Source: Chitinispirillales bacterium (GTDB lineage Bacteria; Fibrobacterota; Chitinivibrionia; Chitinivibrionales; Chitinispirillaceae). Taken from it: DNA of 40,620 nt. The DNA is taken from NCBI GenBank assembly GCA_031281225.1, contig JAITFQ010000012.1, forward strand, positions 1 through 40,620, written 5' to 3'. How positions within the stretch are numbered: position 1 is the first letter of the stretch; the number at the start of each line of letters is the position of its first letter. Under the pieces are notes generated by a model. That model did not search any database. It saw nothing but the letters and a program-made list of their open reading frames with translations, and was not told the origin of the DNA. Positions 1 through 8,298 of the stretch are shown one piece after another. The position numbers were made by a program, and so were the translations under genes.

Positions 1-300
1 AATGCAGGTGTAAGCCGCGAAGACGCTATCAAAAAAGCTGTACTGGACTGTATCAAACAAGACATATTAAAAGATTTTCTTGAAACATATAAATGGGAGA
101 TTATTGATATGTTAGTAGCTGAATGGGATTTTGACGTTGAAAAAGAAGTGGCGTGGGAGGAAGGGATGATAAAGGGGATGGAGAAAGGGATGGTGAAAGG
201 CAAGGTGGAGATTGCGAAGGCTATGAGGGCTAAGGGTATGGATGTGAACACCATTGCTGAGTTAACCAAGCTCACCGTCGACGACATCCTTCGGATGTAG
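1..300 (+). CDS. Rpn-family nuclease/transposase, C-terminal fragment (5' end outside window)
   Basis: The reading frame is open from base 1 and ends at a TAG at 298-300, so this is the last 99 codons of a longer gene. The first 35 residues (AVLDCIKQDILKDFL, then a stretch ending EIIDML) match the alpha-helical C-terminal part of Rpn/PD-(D/E)XK nuclease family putative transposases. A highly charged Gly/Met/Lys repeat (EEGMIKGMEKGMVKGK) follows, which is the usual low-complexity linker of that family. A short helical tail ending DDILRM closes the protein. The catalytic nuclease domain would lie upstream, outside the window. Whether the full gene is intact cannot be judged here. The family assignment rests on the tail alone. 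Confidence 0.7.
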   Translation, partial: NAGVSREDAIKKAVLDCIKQDILKDFLETYKWEIIDMLVAEWDFDVEKEVAWEEGMIKGMEKGMVKGKVEIAKAMRAKGMDVNTIAELTKLTVDDILRM

Positions 301-326
301 GGACGGAGTTATTGCAGATACGGAAA

Positions 327-353
327 ACCGAGTTGCCGGTGCGGCAACTCGGT
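327..353 (-). terminator. Hairpin between convergent genes, terminator-like for the minus-strand operon
   Basis: A perfect 12-bp inverted repeat (ACCGAGTTGCCG / CGGCAACTCGGT) has a 3-nt loop. Read on the minus strand it is followed by a short T run (complement of 324-327), downstream of the PTS IIA-like gene. On the plus strand no T run follows. It sits between two convergent genes and could act on both. Confidence 0.6.
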
Positions 354-457
354 GCCCTCAATTTCTCACACAATGCACGACCGCCAGCAAACGCTCGTAA
401 TGGGTTTCAACCGCGTGTTTTGCGGATAATTACTTGATGATTATTATCGGTCAACCC

Positions 458-940
458 CTATTGCCGCGGCGCACCGCCGTATCTGTTTTCTGCCCTTACA
501 AGTATGTCGAGGAACTGTTCCGGTGTGCCGGCCTGCGCGAGTTCGAGCCGGATCTCTTCGTGGGACATTATGCTCGACAGCCTCGACAGCGCCTGCGTGT
601 GGTCGGTCGATGTGTTCGCCGGCGAGATTAGCATGAATATCAGATTTACGGCGGCGCCGTCGAGCGCCTCAAACTCTATCCCGGCGGCCGACCGCGCCGC
701 CGCCATGTAGAGCCGGTCGACCCCCAAGAGGCGGGCGTGCGGGATGGCAATGCCGTAGCCGATTCCGGTCGACATCTGCATCTCCCGCTCAACGATCATA
801 TCCGCCACCTCGTCGGCGTTCGCGAGGCCGTTGACCCGGCACATAAAGCGGGCGATGTCGGATATCGCCTCAAACTTGTTTGTGCTTTTGAGGTCGATGA
901 TGATACCGTTTTTCTGAATTAAGTTCTGTATCTTTACCAT
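458..940 (-). CDS. PTS EIIA-2 (PtsN/fructose-type) domain protein
   Basis: This 160-residue single-domain protein resembles the IIA component of fructose/mannitol-type phosphotransferase systems and PtsN (EIIA-Ntr). The phosphoacceptor histidine is recognisable as His68 in GIAIPHAR. The preceding GIGYG and the N-terminal helix ending IARFMC fit the fold. No sugar permease (IIB/IIC) lies nearby, so a regulatory role like that of EIIA-Ntr is more likely than sugar uptake. That is inference. The gene starts 9 bases after the small membrane protein gene and is the last gene of the purF-like/carB operon. A hairpin follows about 100 bases downstream. Length is normal for a stand-alone IIA domain. 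Confidence 0.85.
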   Translation of the reverse strand: MVKIQNLIQKNGIIIDLKSTNKFEAISDIARFMCRVNGLANADEVADMIVEREMQMSTGIGYGIAIPHARLLGVDRLYMAAARSAAGIEFEALDGAAVNLIFMLISPANTSTDHTQALSRLSSIMSHEEIRLELAQAGTPEQFLDILVRAENRYGGAPRQ

Positions 941-949
941 ACGCCTCCA

Positions 950-1210
950 TCAATCCTTGTCGTCGTCGTTTCTCGACGACAGGGTGTGCCGCGTGCGGTT
1001 ACGCTGCGCCGCAAGCGCGATACGCCCTATAAAATAGATCGAAAAACCGGTTATCGCAAGCACGATGGACGCCTGCGGAAGCGGCGTAAATCTGTAACGC
1101 GGCAGCCCGCTGAAAACCATGTAACTGATAACGCCGGTAATAGCCGTGAGCATACCGCACAGCATGAACGTAAACCCGCGGTTAATAACGAAATTCATAA
1201 CTTTTTTCAT
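950..1210 (-). CDS. Small two-helix membrane protein, unknown function
   Basis: An 86-residue protein with two hydrophobic segments (roughly residues 9-35 and 45-65) and a charged C-terminal tail ending in four acidic/lysine residues. I chose the ATG at 1210 because GGAGG, inside the last codons of carB, sits about 9 bases upstream. A longer frame starting at 1231 would overlap carB and has no better ribosome site. It lies between carB and the PTS IIA-like gene and is almost certainly co-transcribed with them. I recognise no family. The short loop and basic N-terminus suggest an inner-membrane protein. Confidence 0.7.
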   Translation of the reverse strand: MKKVMNFVINRGFTFMLCGMLTAITGVISYMVFSGLPRYRFTPLPQASIVLAITGFSIYFIGRIALAAQRNRTRHTLSSRNDDDKD

Positions 1211-1214
1211 CAGA

Positions 1215-4200
1215 TTACCCCTCCTTTTCAATCATCGCGTGATACTCCTGCAATGAGTGCGTGACGCCCGTTTTGGTCTTCTTGTCCGCGATTCCGTTCA
1301 CCGCGGCGGCGGCGGCGGCGTGGGTGGTGATATACGGCAGCCTGTCCCGAATGGCGGCCTTGCGGATATAGGAGTCGTCGTGCTGGCTCTTCTTGCCGAC
1401 CGGCGTGTTTATTATTAGTTGAATCTCCTTATTCGCTATCAAGTCCAAAATATTCGGGTGGCTTTTTTCATGCAGTTTGTAGACCTGCTTGCTCTCGACG
1501 CCGTTCTCTTTGAGGAACTCGTGAGTGCCCTCGGTGGCAAAGATTCCAAAGCCCAAATCGGCGAACTTGCGCCCTATGTCGGCAACGATCCCGTCGGCCT
1601 TGGATACGCTTATCAGCACATTGCCGGACAGCGGCAGCATCTGGTTTGCGGCTTCCTCGGCCTTGAAGAACGCGAGGCCGTACTCCTCGGCCATGCCGAG
1701 CACCTCGCCGGTCGAGCGCATTTCGGGGCCTAAAACAGGGTCGACCTCCGGGAACATCGAGAACGGGAAAACGGACTCCTTTACGCCGTAGTGCGTGATT
1801 TTTTTCCTGCGCAAATTGAGCTCGGCAATCGTTTTGCCCATCATCACCTCGGTGGCGTTGCGCGCCATCGCTATGTTGCAAACTTTTGACACTAATGGAA
1901 CGGTGCGCGACGCGCGGGGGTTGGCTTCGATGACGTAGACCTTGCCGCCGGCAATCGCGTACTGCATGTTCATAAGCCCGACGACGCCAAGCTCCGCGGC
2001 TATCTTGCTCGTATAGGAATAGATAGTTTCGATATGCTCCGCGGGTATGCTGACGGGCGGGATAACGCACGCTGAGTCGCCGGAGTGGACGCCGGCCTGC
2101 TCGATGTGCTCCATGATCGCCGGGACGAAAACGTCTTTGCCGTCGCTGAGCGCGTCGGCCTCGGCTTCAATGGCGTTATCGAGAAACTTGTCTACGAGAA
2201 TCGGCCTTTCGGGGGTGACGTCCACCGCGAGGCTCATGTAGATTCTCAGCGTTTCGTCGTCGTGGACGACCTCCATCCCCCGCCCGCCCAATACGTATGA
2301 GGGGCGCACCATTACCGGATACCCGATTTTCTTCGCCAGCGCCAGCGCCTCGTCAACCGTCACCGCCATCCCCGACGGCGGCATGGGGATTTTTAATTTT
2401 TCCATCATGGTATTAAAGCGCTCTCTGTCCTCGGCGAGGTCGATGACGTCGGGTGTAGTGCCAAGTATTTTGACGCCGGCTTCCGCGAGCTGGCTTGCGA
2501 GGTTGAGCGGCGTCTGCCCGCCGAACTGCACGATGACGCCTTCGGGTTTTTCCATTTCGTAAATGCTCAACACGTTCTCTACCGTCAGCGGTTCAAAATA
2601 AAGCCTGTCGGATGTGTCGTAGTCGGTCGACACGGTTTCGGGGTTGCAGTTGACCATCACTGTATCGATCCCCATATCGCGCAGCGCGAACGCAGCGTGT
2701 ACGCAGCAGTAGTCAAACTCGATCCCCTGTCCGATGCGGTTGGGCCCGCCGCCTAAAATCATCACCTTGCGCCTGTCGTGCTTTATGTCGAGTTTGCCTG
2801 TGCTGTTAAACGTGGAGTAGTAGTAGAACTCGTTGTCAACGCCGCTCACCGGCACGGCTTCCCACCCCTCGGTGAGGTTCATGGCGAGGCGCTGTTTTCT
2901 GACGTCTGCTTCCTTCCCGTCAATCAGCATGGCGAGGTAGCGGTCGGCGAATCCCCACTTTTTAGCCTTTTCCAAAACGTCGCCGGGCAGCTTTTTACCC
3001 TTGTATTTGCCGATGATCTCCTCCTCAAAATCCACGAGGTCTTTCATCTCGCGCAGGTAATACTCCTTAATCTTCGTAATCTCGTGGACTTTGGCGATAT
3101 CCGCGCCTTTTCTGAACGCCTCGTACATTATAAACTGGCGCTCGCTCGTAAGCCCTTTCATCATGTCGAGCAGCTCTGGCAGCGGCTTTGAATTAAAATC
3201 TTTCGCGAAGCCCAGCCCAAACCGCCCGATTTCGAGCGAACGGATCGCTTTCTGAAACGCTTCCTTGTAGGTCTTGCCAATGCTCATCACTTCGCCCACG
3301 GCTTTCATCTGCGTCCCGAGCTTATCCTGCGAGCCCTTGAACTTTTCAAACGCCCACCGCGCGAATTTTACAACGACGTAATCCCCCGACGGCTTGTACT
3401 TGTCGAGCGTCCCGTCTTTCCAGTAGGGTATCTCGCTAAGCGTGACCCCCGTAGCGAGTTTTGCCGACACAAGCGCTATCGGCAGCCCCGTCGCCTTGGA
3501 CGCCAGCGCCGACGACCGCGACGTGCGCGGGTTAATCTCGATAATCACGATACGGTCGGATTTCGGATCGTACGCCATCTGCACGTTCGTCCCGCCGATT
3601 ATCCCTACCGTGCCGATTATCCTGTGCGCGTGCTCTTGCAGCCTGTCGAGCAGTTTTTGCGGGGCGGTGAGCATCGGGACGACGCAGAAAGCGTCGCCGG
3701 TGTGTATGCCCACGGGGTCGACGTTTTCGATGTAGCAAACGGAGATCATCTTACCCGTTTCGTCCCGCACGATTTCAAGTTCGAGCTCTTCCCAGCCGAG
3801 TATGGATTCCTCAATCAGTACCTGATTGATAAGGCTTGCCGCGAGCCCTCTGCTCGCCACGGTTCTCAGCTCCTCCACATTATACACAAGCCCGCCGCCC
3901 GCGCCGCCCATCGTGTACGCCGGGCGGACGACCACGGGGTAGCCCAATTCCGAAGCGGTTTTTTCCGCGTCCTCCACCGTATAAACTGCCTCGCTTCTGG
4001 GCACGTCGATACCGATTTCCTTCATCAGCTCCTTGAAAATTATCCTGTCTTCACCCTTTTCAATCGCGTCGATGTCGACGCCTATCAGCTTCACGCCGTA
4101 CTTTTCAAGCACGCCCTGCTTGGCGAGTTTGATTGAGAGGTTTAGCCCGTTCTGCCCGCCGAGGTTGGGCAAAAGCGCGCACGGGCGCTCCTTTTCGATT

Positions 4201-4430
4201 ATGCGGGTGAGGGTCGGGACGTTGAGCGGTTCTATATAGGTGATGTCGGCGATCCCCGGGTCTGTCATTATCGTGGCTGGGTTTGAGTTTACGAGCACGA
4301 CCTGATACCCAAGGCTGCGCAGGGCTTTGCATGCCTGCGTGCCGGAGTAGTCGAAGTCGCAGGCCTGCCCGATTATTATGGGGCCCGACCCGACAATCAT
4401 TATTTTGCGGATATCATCGCGTTTTGGCAT
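1215..4430 (-). CDS. carB: Carbamoyl-phosphate synthase large subunit
   Basis: At 1071 residues this matches the usual CarB length (E. coli is 1073). It makes carbamoyl phosphate from bicarbonate, ATP and ammonia delivered by CarA, feeding pyrimidine and arginine synthesis. Both ATP-grasp halves are present: the N-terminal half starts KIMIVGSGPIIIGQACDFDY and the second half repeats the pattern as KVMILGGGPNRIGQGIEFDY. An allosteric MGS-like domain occupies roughly the last 135 residues (GIFATEGTHEFL). No carA is seen in the window, so the small subunit must be encoded elsewhere. The gene follows the purF-like gene by 56 bases and overlaps the ribosome site of the next gene, consistent with one operon. 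AAAGGA lies about 10 bases before the ATG. Confidence 0.98.
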   Translation of the reverse strand: MPKRDDIRKIMIVGSGPIIIGQACDFDYSGTQACKALRSLGYQVVLVNSNPATIMTDPGIADITYIEPLNVPTLTRIIEKERPCALLPNLGGQNGLNLSIKLAKQGVLEKYGVKLIGVDIDAIEKGEDRIIFKELMKEIGIDVPRSEAVYTVEDAEKTASELGYPVVVRPAYTMGGAGGGLVYNVEELRTVASRGLAASLINQVLIEESILGWEELELEIVRDETGKMISVCYIENVDPVGIHTGDAFCVVPMLTAPQKLLDRLQEHAHRIIGTVGIIGGTNVQMAYDPKSDRIVIIEINPRTSRSSALASKATGLPIALVSAKLATGVTLSEIPYWKDGTLDKYKPSGDYVVVKFARWAFEKFKGSQDKLGTQMKAVGEVMSIGKTYKEAFQKAIRSLEIGRFGLGFAKDFNSKPLPELLDMMKGLTSERQFIMYEAFRKGADIAKVHEITKIKEYYLREMKDLVDFEEEIIGKYKGKKLPGDVLEKAKKWGFADRYLAMLIDGKEADVRKQRLAMNLTEGWEAVPVSGVDNEFYYYSTFNSTGKLDIKHDRRKVMILGGGPNRIGQGIEFDYCCVHAAFALRDMGIDTVMVNCNPETVSTDYDTSDRLYFEPLTVENVLSIYEMEKPEGVIVQFGGQTPLNLASQLAEAGVKILGTTPDVIDLAEDRERFNTMMEKLKIPMPPSGMAVTVDEALALAKKIGYPVMVRPSYVLGGRGMEVVHDDETLRIYMSLAVDVTPERPILVDKFLDNAIEAEADALSDGKDVFVPAIMEHIEQAGVHSGDSACVIPPVSIPAEHIETIYSYTSKIAAELGVVGLMNMQYAIAGGKVYVIEANPRASRTVPLVSKVCNIAMARNATEVMMGKTIAELNLRRKKITHYGVKESVFPFSMFPEVDPVLGPEMRSTGEVLGMAEEYGLAFFKAEEAANQMLPLSGNVLISVSKADGIVADIGRKFADLGFGIFATEGTHEFLKENGVESKQVYKLHEKSHPNILDLIANKEIQLIINTPVGKKSQHDDSYIRKAAIRDRLPYITTHAAAAAAVNGIADKKTKTGVTHSLQEYHAMIEKEG

Positions 4431-4486
4431 CTTTTACTGATCCTTTCGTGTTTGTTTATTTTATTTAAGTATAAGTTATTTACAAT

Positions 4487-5899
4487 TCAACACCCCGGGC
4501 ACCCTGTCCAGCAGTAGGTGCACAGTTTTTCTTTCGGAACCCCGATAGAGTCTACCATGTCGTCCAAACGCTGAAACGCCAGCGTCGTCAGCCCCACCTT
4601 TGAGCGCAGATGTTCGATTAGCGCGGCGTGCCTGTCGGACTGTTCGTTGATATAATCCTCAATATTGTATTTTTTCTTTTTCTCAATCGCCGCGATCGCC
4701 TTTCGCGTAGCCAGATCGTTCTCTGTCCTTGAACGCGAATGGTTCAGATAGTTGCAACCGAAAAACAGCGGCGGGCAGGCGAGGCGCATGTGTATCTCTT
4801 TTGCCCCGTAGGCGTAAATTCTTTGCAGGGTGTCCCTAAGCTGCGTCCCGCGCACAATTGAGTCGTCGCAAAAAAGTATCCGCTTGCCCTGCGTCAGCCG
4901 TTTTACGGGGATGAGCTTCATCTTCGCCACGAGCTCCCGCGTGGCCTTGTTCGACGGCAAAAACGACCTTGCCCACGTCGGCGTATATTTTACAAACGGG
5001 CGGCTGTACGGGATCCGCTTCTTCTGCGAGTACCCGAGCGCGTGCGCCACGCCGGAATCGGGAATTCCCGCGGCGAAGTCGACCTCCACGTTGTCCCTTA
5101 TGGCGAGCCTCGCGCCGCTGCGGTAGCGGGAGTGCTCCACGTTTATCCCCTCGTAGTGCGACGCCGGGAACCCGTAGTATATCCACAGAAACGAGCAAAT
5201 CTGCATACGGTCGCCCGGCGGCACCCGCTGCTCTATCCCGTCTCGCGTGATAAAGACGACCTCGCCGGGGCCGAGCTCCTTTTCCATCTCGTATTCGAGA
5301 TTGTAAAACGCGCACGTCTCCATCGTCACCGCGTAGCCGCGCGGCCCCTTGCCGATGATGACGGGCGTCCTCCCAAGTTTGTCCCTCACCGCGTAAATCC
5401 CTTTCGGGGTAAGGATAAGCATGGACATCGACCCCTCTATCTGCGCCTGCGCGTTTTGGATTCCGGCCTCAAAGCTCTCCTCCTGATTGATGAGCGTCGC
5501 CGTCAGTTCGGTCGGGTTCAGCCCTTCGCCGCTCATTTCGGAGAAATGTGTCGTCAGCTTGCGGAACGCCCTTTTCGCGAGGCTGCCCGCGTTGGTTATC
5601 GCGCCGACCGTCACTATGGCGTAGGTGCCAAGGTGCGATCCGATGATAAGCGGCTGGTCTTCGTAGTCGCTTATCACCCCAAGCCCCGCCTTGCCCGCGA
5701 GTTTTTCTAGTTCGGCGTCGAATTTGCCCCTGAACTGCGAGTTTGAGATGTCGTGTATAGCCCTCGAAAACCGCTTTCCGTTCACGGTAACAAGCCCGCC
5801 GCGGCGCGTGCCGAGGTGGCAATGGTAGTCTGTCCCGTAAAACAGATGCGTCGTGCACAACTCATTGCTGTCGGAGATCACCCCAAAAAAACCGCCCAT
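4487..5899 (-). CDS. Amidophosphoribosyltransferase-like protein lacking the N-terminal catalytic Cys
   Basis: A 470-residue protein with the PurF architecture: N-terminal Ntn-type glutaminase-like domain, then a phosphoribosyltransferase domain. The PRPP-binding loop is intact (CDDSIVRGT, residues 344-352). Four cysteines (235, 382, 460, 463) sit where Bacillus-type PurF binds a 4Fe-4S cluster. The odd point is the N-terminus. Classical PurF begins Met-Cys-Gly, and the Cys becomes the glutamine-hydrolysing nucleophile. Here the start is MGGFFGV, so Gly takes that place. A second start that would restore the Cys is not seen. From memory, similar MGGFFG-type paralogues occur in Bacteroidales. 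It may use free ammonia, take part in a different reaction, or be regulatory. It is first in an operon with carB. GGAG precedes the ATG. Confidence 0.85.
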   Translation of the reverse strand: MGGFFGVISDSNELCTTHLFYGTDYHCHLGTRRGGLVTVNGKRFSRAIHDISNSQFRGKFDAELEKLAGKAGLGVISDYEDQPLIIGSHLGTYAIVTVGAITNAGSLAKRAFRKLTTHFSEMSGEGLNPTELTATLINQEESFEAGIQNAQAQIEGSMSMLILTPKGIYAVRDKLGRTPVIIGKGPRGYAVTMETCAFYNLEYEMEKELGPGEVVFITRDGIEQRVPPGDRMQICSFLWIYYGFPASHYEGINVEHSRYRSGARLAIRDNVEVDFAAGIPDSGVAHALGYSQKKRIPYSRPFVKYTPTWARSFLPSNKATRELVAKMKLIPVKRLTQGKRILFCDDSIVRGTQLRDTLQRIYAYGAKEIHMRLACPPLFFGCNYLNHSRSRTENDLATRKAIAAIEKKKKYNIEDYINEQSDRHAALIEHLRSKVGLTTLAFQRLDDMVDSIGVPKEKLCTYCWTGCPGC

Positions 5900-5961
5900 T
5901 CCGCTCCGCTCCCTTTATTCATGTATTATTGTGTTAATATCAAACAAAGCCCAAACATTCG

Positions 5962-5977
5962 GGCGGGCAGACCCGCC
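5962..5977 (-). other. Hairpin in the purF-like gene leader
   Basis: A perfect 6-bp stem (GGCGGG / CCCGCC, loop of 4) lies between the leader terminator and the start of the purF-like gene. It could be part of the same leader RNA structure. Confidence 0.4.
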
Positions 5978-5984
5978 GCCCCCC

Positions 5985-6013
5985 AAAAAAAAAGCGGCGT
6001 ATACATCCGCCGC
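5985..6013 (-). terminator. Intrinsic terminator in the leader of the purF-like/carB operon
   Basis: On the minus strand GCGGCG, an 8-base loop and CGCCGC are followed by nine T. This is a textbook factor-independent terminator. It lies about 86 bases before the purF-like ATG and no gene is visible upstream on this strand. It therefore either attenuates the operon or ends an unrecognised short RNA. Confidence 0.7.
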
Positions 6014-6085
6014 GCGTTTATTACCATTGATAAATAAAGACTTCGAGCCGTCAAACCATGGAGCCGGCCCTCCCCCCGCCGCAGT

Positions 6086-6113
6086 AAGATAGTAGTTCTT
6101 TATCATAATGCAA
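6086..6113 (-). promoter_or_regulatory. Possible promoter for the purF-like/carB operon
   Basis: On the minus strand TTGCAT and TATCTT are separated by 16 bases. Transcription from here would pass through the leader terminator at 6013-5985 before reaching the gene. The boxes are plausible but not strong. Confidence 0.35.
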
Positions 6114-6155
6114 TATCTTCTAAATAGGATAGTTAACTATTTTTATACCGGATTA

Positions 6156-6328
6156 AAGATAATTTATGGGAGGAGGCGGTGTCAATAAAAAATTTTATTT
6201 GGAGTATACGATGTATTTCACGCATTTAGAAAAATTAACATTGTCGGCTTTGGCTTACGTCGAGATAAACAAGCTGCCGGCACAATTAAAATTTTTTATT
6301 TGACACTGCTTCCGCCATAAATTATCTT
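6156..6328. repeat. 173-bp element with about 40-bp imperfect inverted ends (MITE-like)
   Basis: The left end AAGATAATTTATGG is repeated exactly in inverted form at the right end (6315-6328). Similarity continues inward with a few mismatches through GTGTCAATAAAAAATTTT-type sequence, giving arms of about 40 bp. The centre (6202-6305) occurs again in inverted orientation at 13961-14064, with about 14 mismatches in 104 aligned bases. No clear target-site duplication was found. The structure fits a small non-autonomous mobile element. Confidence 0.7.
6211..6303 (+). CDS. Possible 30-residue ORF inside the inverted-end element
   Basis: An ATG preceded by GGAG at 6 bases opens a 30-codon frame beginning MYFTHLEKLTLSALAY and ending with TGA. 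The second copy of the element encodes a related 33-residue peptide beginning MYFTYLE. About eight of thirty residues differ for about 14 base changes, so codon conservation is not obvious. It may be a genuine small protein or simply sequence carried by the element. Confidence 0.25.
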   Translation: MYFTHLEKLTLSALAYVEINKLPAQLKFFI

Positions 6329-6488
6329 ATCATTGGCAGGGGATGTGTCGGCCGGTCAGGTGAATGAGCTTGGTTACGCGCCCCCTTGTCTTACTCTCGA
6401 AGTTGTTTTTCGCAGTTCTGTTTTTCCAACATCTCTATTCTCTCGAACCAATAAAAAACCCTCGTAACCGTGGGTGAAAGGTTTGCCT

Positions 6489-8033
6489 ATGCTTGCCAAG
6501 CTGCGCTCTATGGCCGTCTTGGGTATCGACGCTTTTGAGGTCGCCATTGAGGCCGATATTTGTGAAATGATGCCGGGTTTTACCATTGTCGGGCTGCCCG
6601 ACGGGGCTGTGCGGGAGTCGCGGGAGCGGGTGCTCTCGGCGGTGAAAAACTGCGGGTTTGAGTTCCCCGCCCGCAAAATTACGATTAACATGGCGCCGGC
6701 AGACGTCAAAAAGGAGGGGTCGGCGTTTGACCTGCCCATCGCGCTGGGGCTCCTCGTGGCCTCGCAGCAGTTGACGATTGATTCGCCAAGCGACTACATC
6801 ATAACGGGCGAGCTGTCGTTAGACGGCACGGTTAAGCGCGTCAAGGGGATGCTCTCCATGGCGGTGACGGCGCGGGAGATGGGGGTCAAGGGGATGATCG
6901 TCCCCAAGGGCAACGCGCGGGAAGCGGCGGTCGCGGAGGGGGTGGCGATCTATCCGGTCGGGACGCTCAATGAGGCCGTGGATTTTTTAGAAGGCACGAG
7001 AACGATCACGCCGTATGTCACCGATTTGAAAGAGCTGTTCAACCGTTCGCGGACGTACAGCGTGGATTTCATGGACGTGAAAGGTCAGGAGCACATCAAG
7101 CGCGCGCTTTTGGTCGCGGCGGCGGGCGGGCATAATATATTGATGGTCGGGCCGCCGGGATCGGGCAAAACGATGCTCGCGCGGCGGCTGCCGACGATTT
7201 TGCCCGACCTGAGCCTCGACGAGGCGCTCGAAACGACGAAAATCCACTCGGTCGCCGGCACGCTCGACCCGTCTATCCCGCTCTTGGCTGTGCGCCCCTA
7301 CCGGTCGCCGCACCATACGGTGAGCGACGCGGGGCTTATCGGCGGCGGCTCGTACCCGCGGCCGGGCGAGGTTAGCTTGAGCCACCACGGCGTGCTGTTT
7401 CTCGACGAGCTGCCGGAGTTCAACAAAAACGTCCTCGAAAACCTGCGGCAGCCGCTTGAGGATGGCCGGGTGACGATCTCCCGCGCCGCAATGTCGCTCT
7501 CCTACCCTGCCCGTTTCATGCTCGCCGCCGCGCTCAATCCGTGCCCGTGCGGGTTCCATACGGATCCTCGCCACCAGTGTACCTGCAGGGAGGAGCAGAT
7601 CAGAAAATACATGGCCAAAATCTCCGGCCCGCTGTTTGACCGGATAGACATTCACACCGAAGTCCCCGCCTTGACCTACGAGGAGTTGACCCAAAAGCAG
7701 CCTGGCCGCGACTCCGCGGCGATGCGCGGGGAAGTGATAGCCGCCCGTGCTATCCAGACCGAGCGCTTCCGCCCGTACAAAAACATTTTTTGCAATGCCC
7801 ACATGGAATCCCGCCACATCAGAAAATACTGCGAGCTAGACAGCACGAGCAAGGAGCTGCTGCGGATGGCGATAGAAAAATTGGGACTGTCGGCGCGTGC
7901 CTACGACCGGATATTGAAAGTAGCGCGGACAGCCGCGGATTTGGAACAGTCAGGCGGCATCAAAGCCGCGCACATATCCGAAGCAATCCAGTACAGGAGC
8001 ATGGACAGGAAGCTATGGGCTGGCGGGGGGTAG
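6489..8033 (+). CDS. comM: YifB/ComM family Mg-chelatase-like AAA+ ATPase
   Basis: A 514-residue protein of the YifB/ComM family. ComM is a hexameric helicase that helps branch migration of incoming DNA during natural transformation; YifB homologues are widespread in non-competent bacteria. The N-terminal Lon-like fold (LAKLRSMAVLGIDAF) comes first. An AAA+ core follows with Walker A GPPGSGKT at about residues 221-228 and FLDELPEF as Walker B. A cysteine-rich NPCPCGFH segment precedes the C-terminal helical domain. I chose the ATG at 6489 because GAAAGG lies 7 bases upstream; a GTG at 6474 would add five residues and lacks that spacing. It stands alone on the plus strand. Whether it serves transformation here is unknown. 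Confidence 0.93.
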   Translation: MLAKLRSMAVLGIDAFEVAIEADICEMMPGFTIVGLPDGAVRESRERVLSAVKNCGFEFPARKITINMAPADVKKEGSAFDLPIALGLLVASQQLTIDSPSDYIITGELSLDGTVKRVKGMLSMAVTAREMGVKGMIVPKGNAREAAVAEGVAIYPVGTLNEAVDFLEGTRTITPYVTDLKELFNRSRTYSVDFMDVKGQEHIKRALLVAAAGGHNILMVGPPGSGKTMLARRLPTILPDLSLDEALETTKIHSVAGTLDPSIPLLAVRPYRSPHHTVSDAGLIGGGSYPRPGEVSLSHHGVLFLDELPEFNKNVLENLRQPLEDGRVTISRAAMSLSYPARFMLAAALNPCPCGFHTDPRHQCTCREEQIRKYMAKISGPLFDRIDIHTEVPALTYEELTQKQPGRDSAAMRGEVIAARAIQTERFRPYKNIFCNAHMESRHIRKYCELDSTSKELLRMAIEKLGLSARAYDRILKVARTAADLEQSGGIKAAHISEAIQYRSMDRKLWAGGG

Positions 8034-8051
8034 GGTGGCGCGATATATCTT

Positions 8052-8081
8052 TTGCCTTATGCCGTGGCAATAACGTATATT
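8052..8081 (+). promoter_or_regulatory. Putative promoter for the 1100-residue outer-membrane protein gene
   Basis: TTGCCT and TATATT are separated by 18 bases. The context AACGTATATT also occurs at the promoter called before rex. It lies about 220 bases before the ATG at 8299. The remaining bases of this gap hold one short palindrome (CTCGGCGCCGAG near 8223) and nothing else I can identify. Confidence 0.45.
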
Positions 8082-8298
8082 CATGCTTGGCTTCATTCAG
8101 AAAGCGTAGATTGCTATGGGATGGTATTGAAAAAATATCAGGAATGAGGGCGATGAGCCAAAGACGGTAAACAGCCATGTCGCGAGCAACGTTGAAGACT
8201 TGGCCCTTGTCAGCGGCACGGCCTCGGCGCCGAGTATAAAAATCAACTAAAACTGGCGGCAAAAGCCTTGAAGTAACAAAATTTTCTTTAGGACTAGT

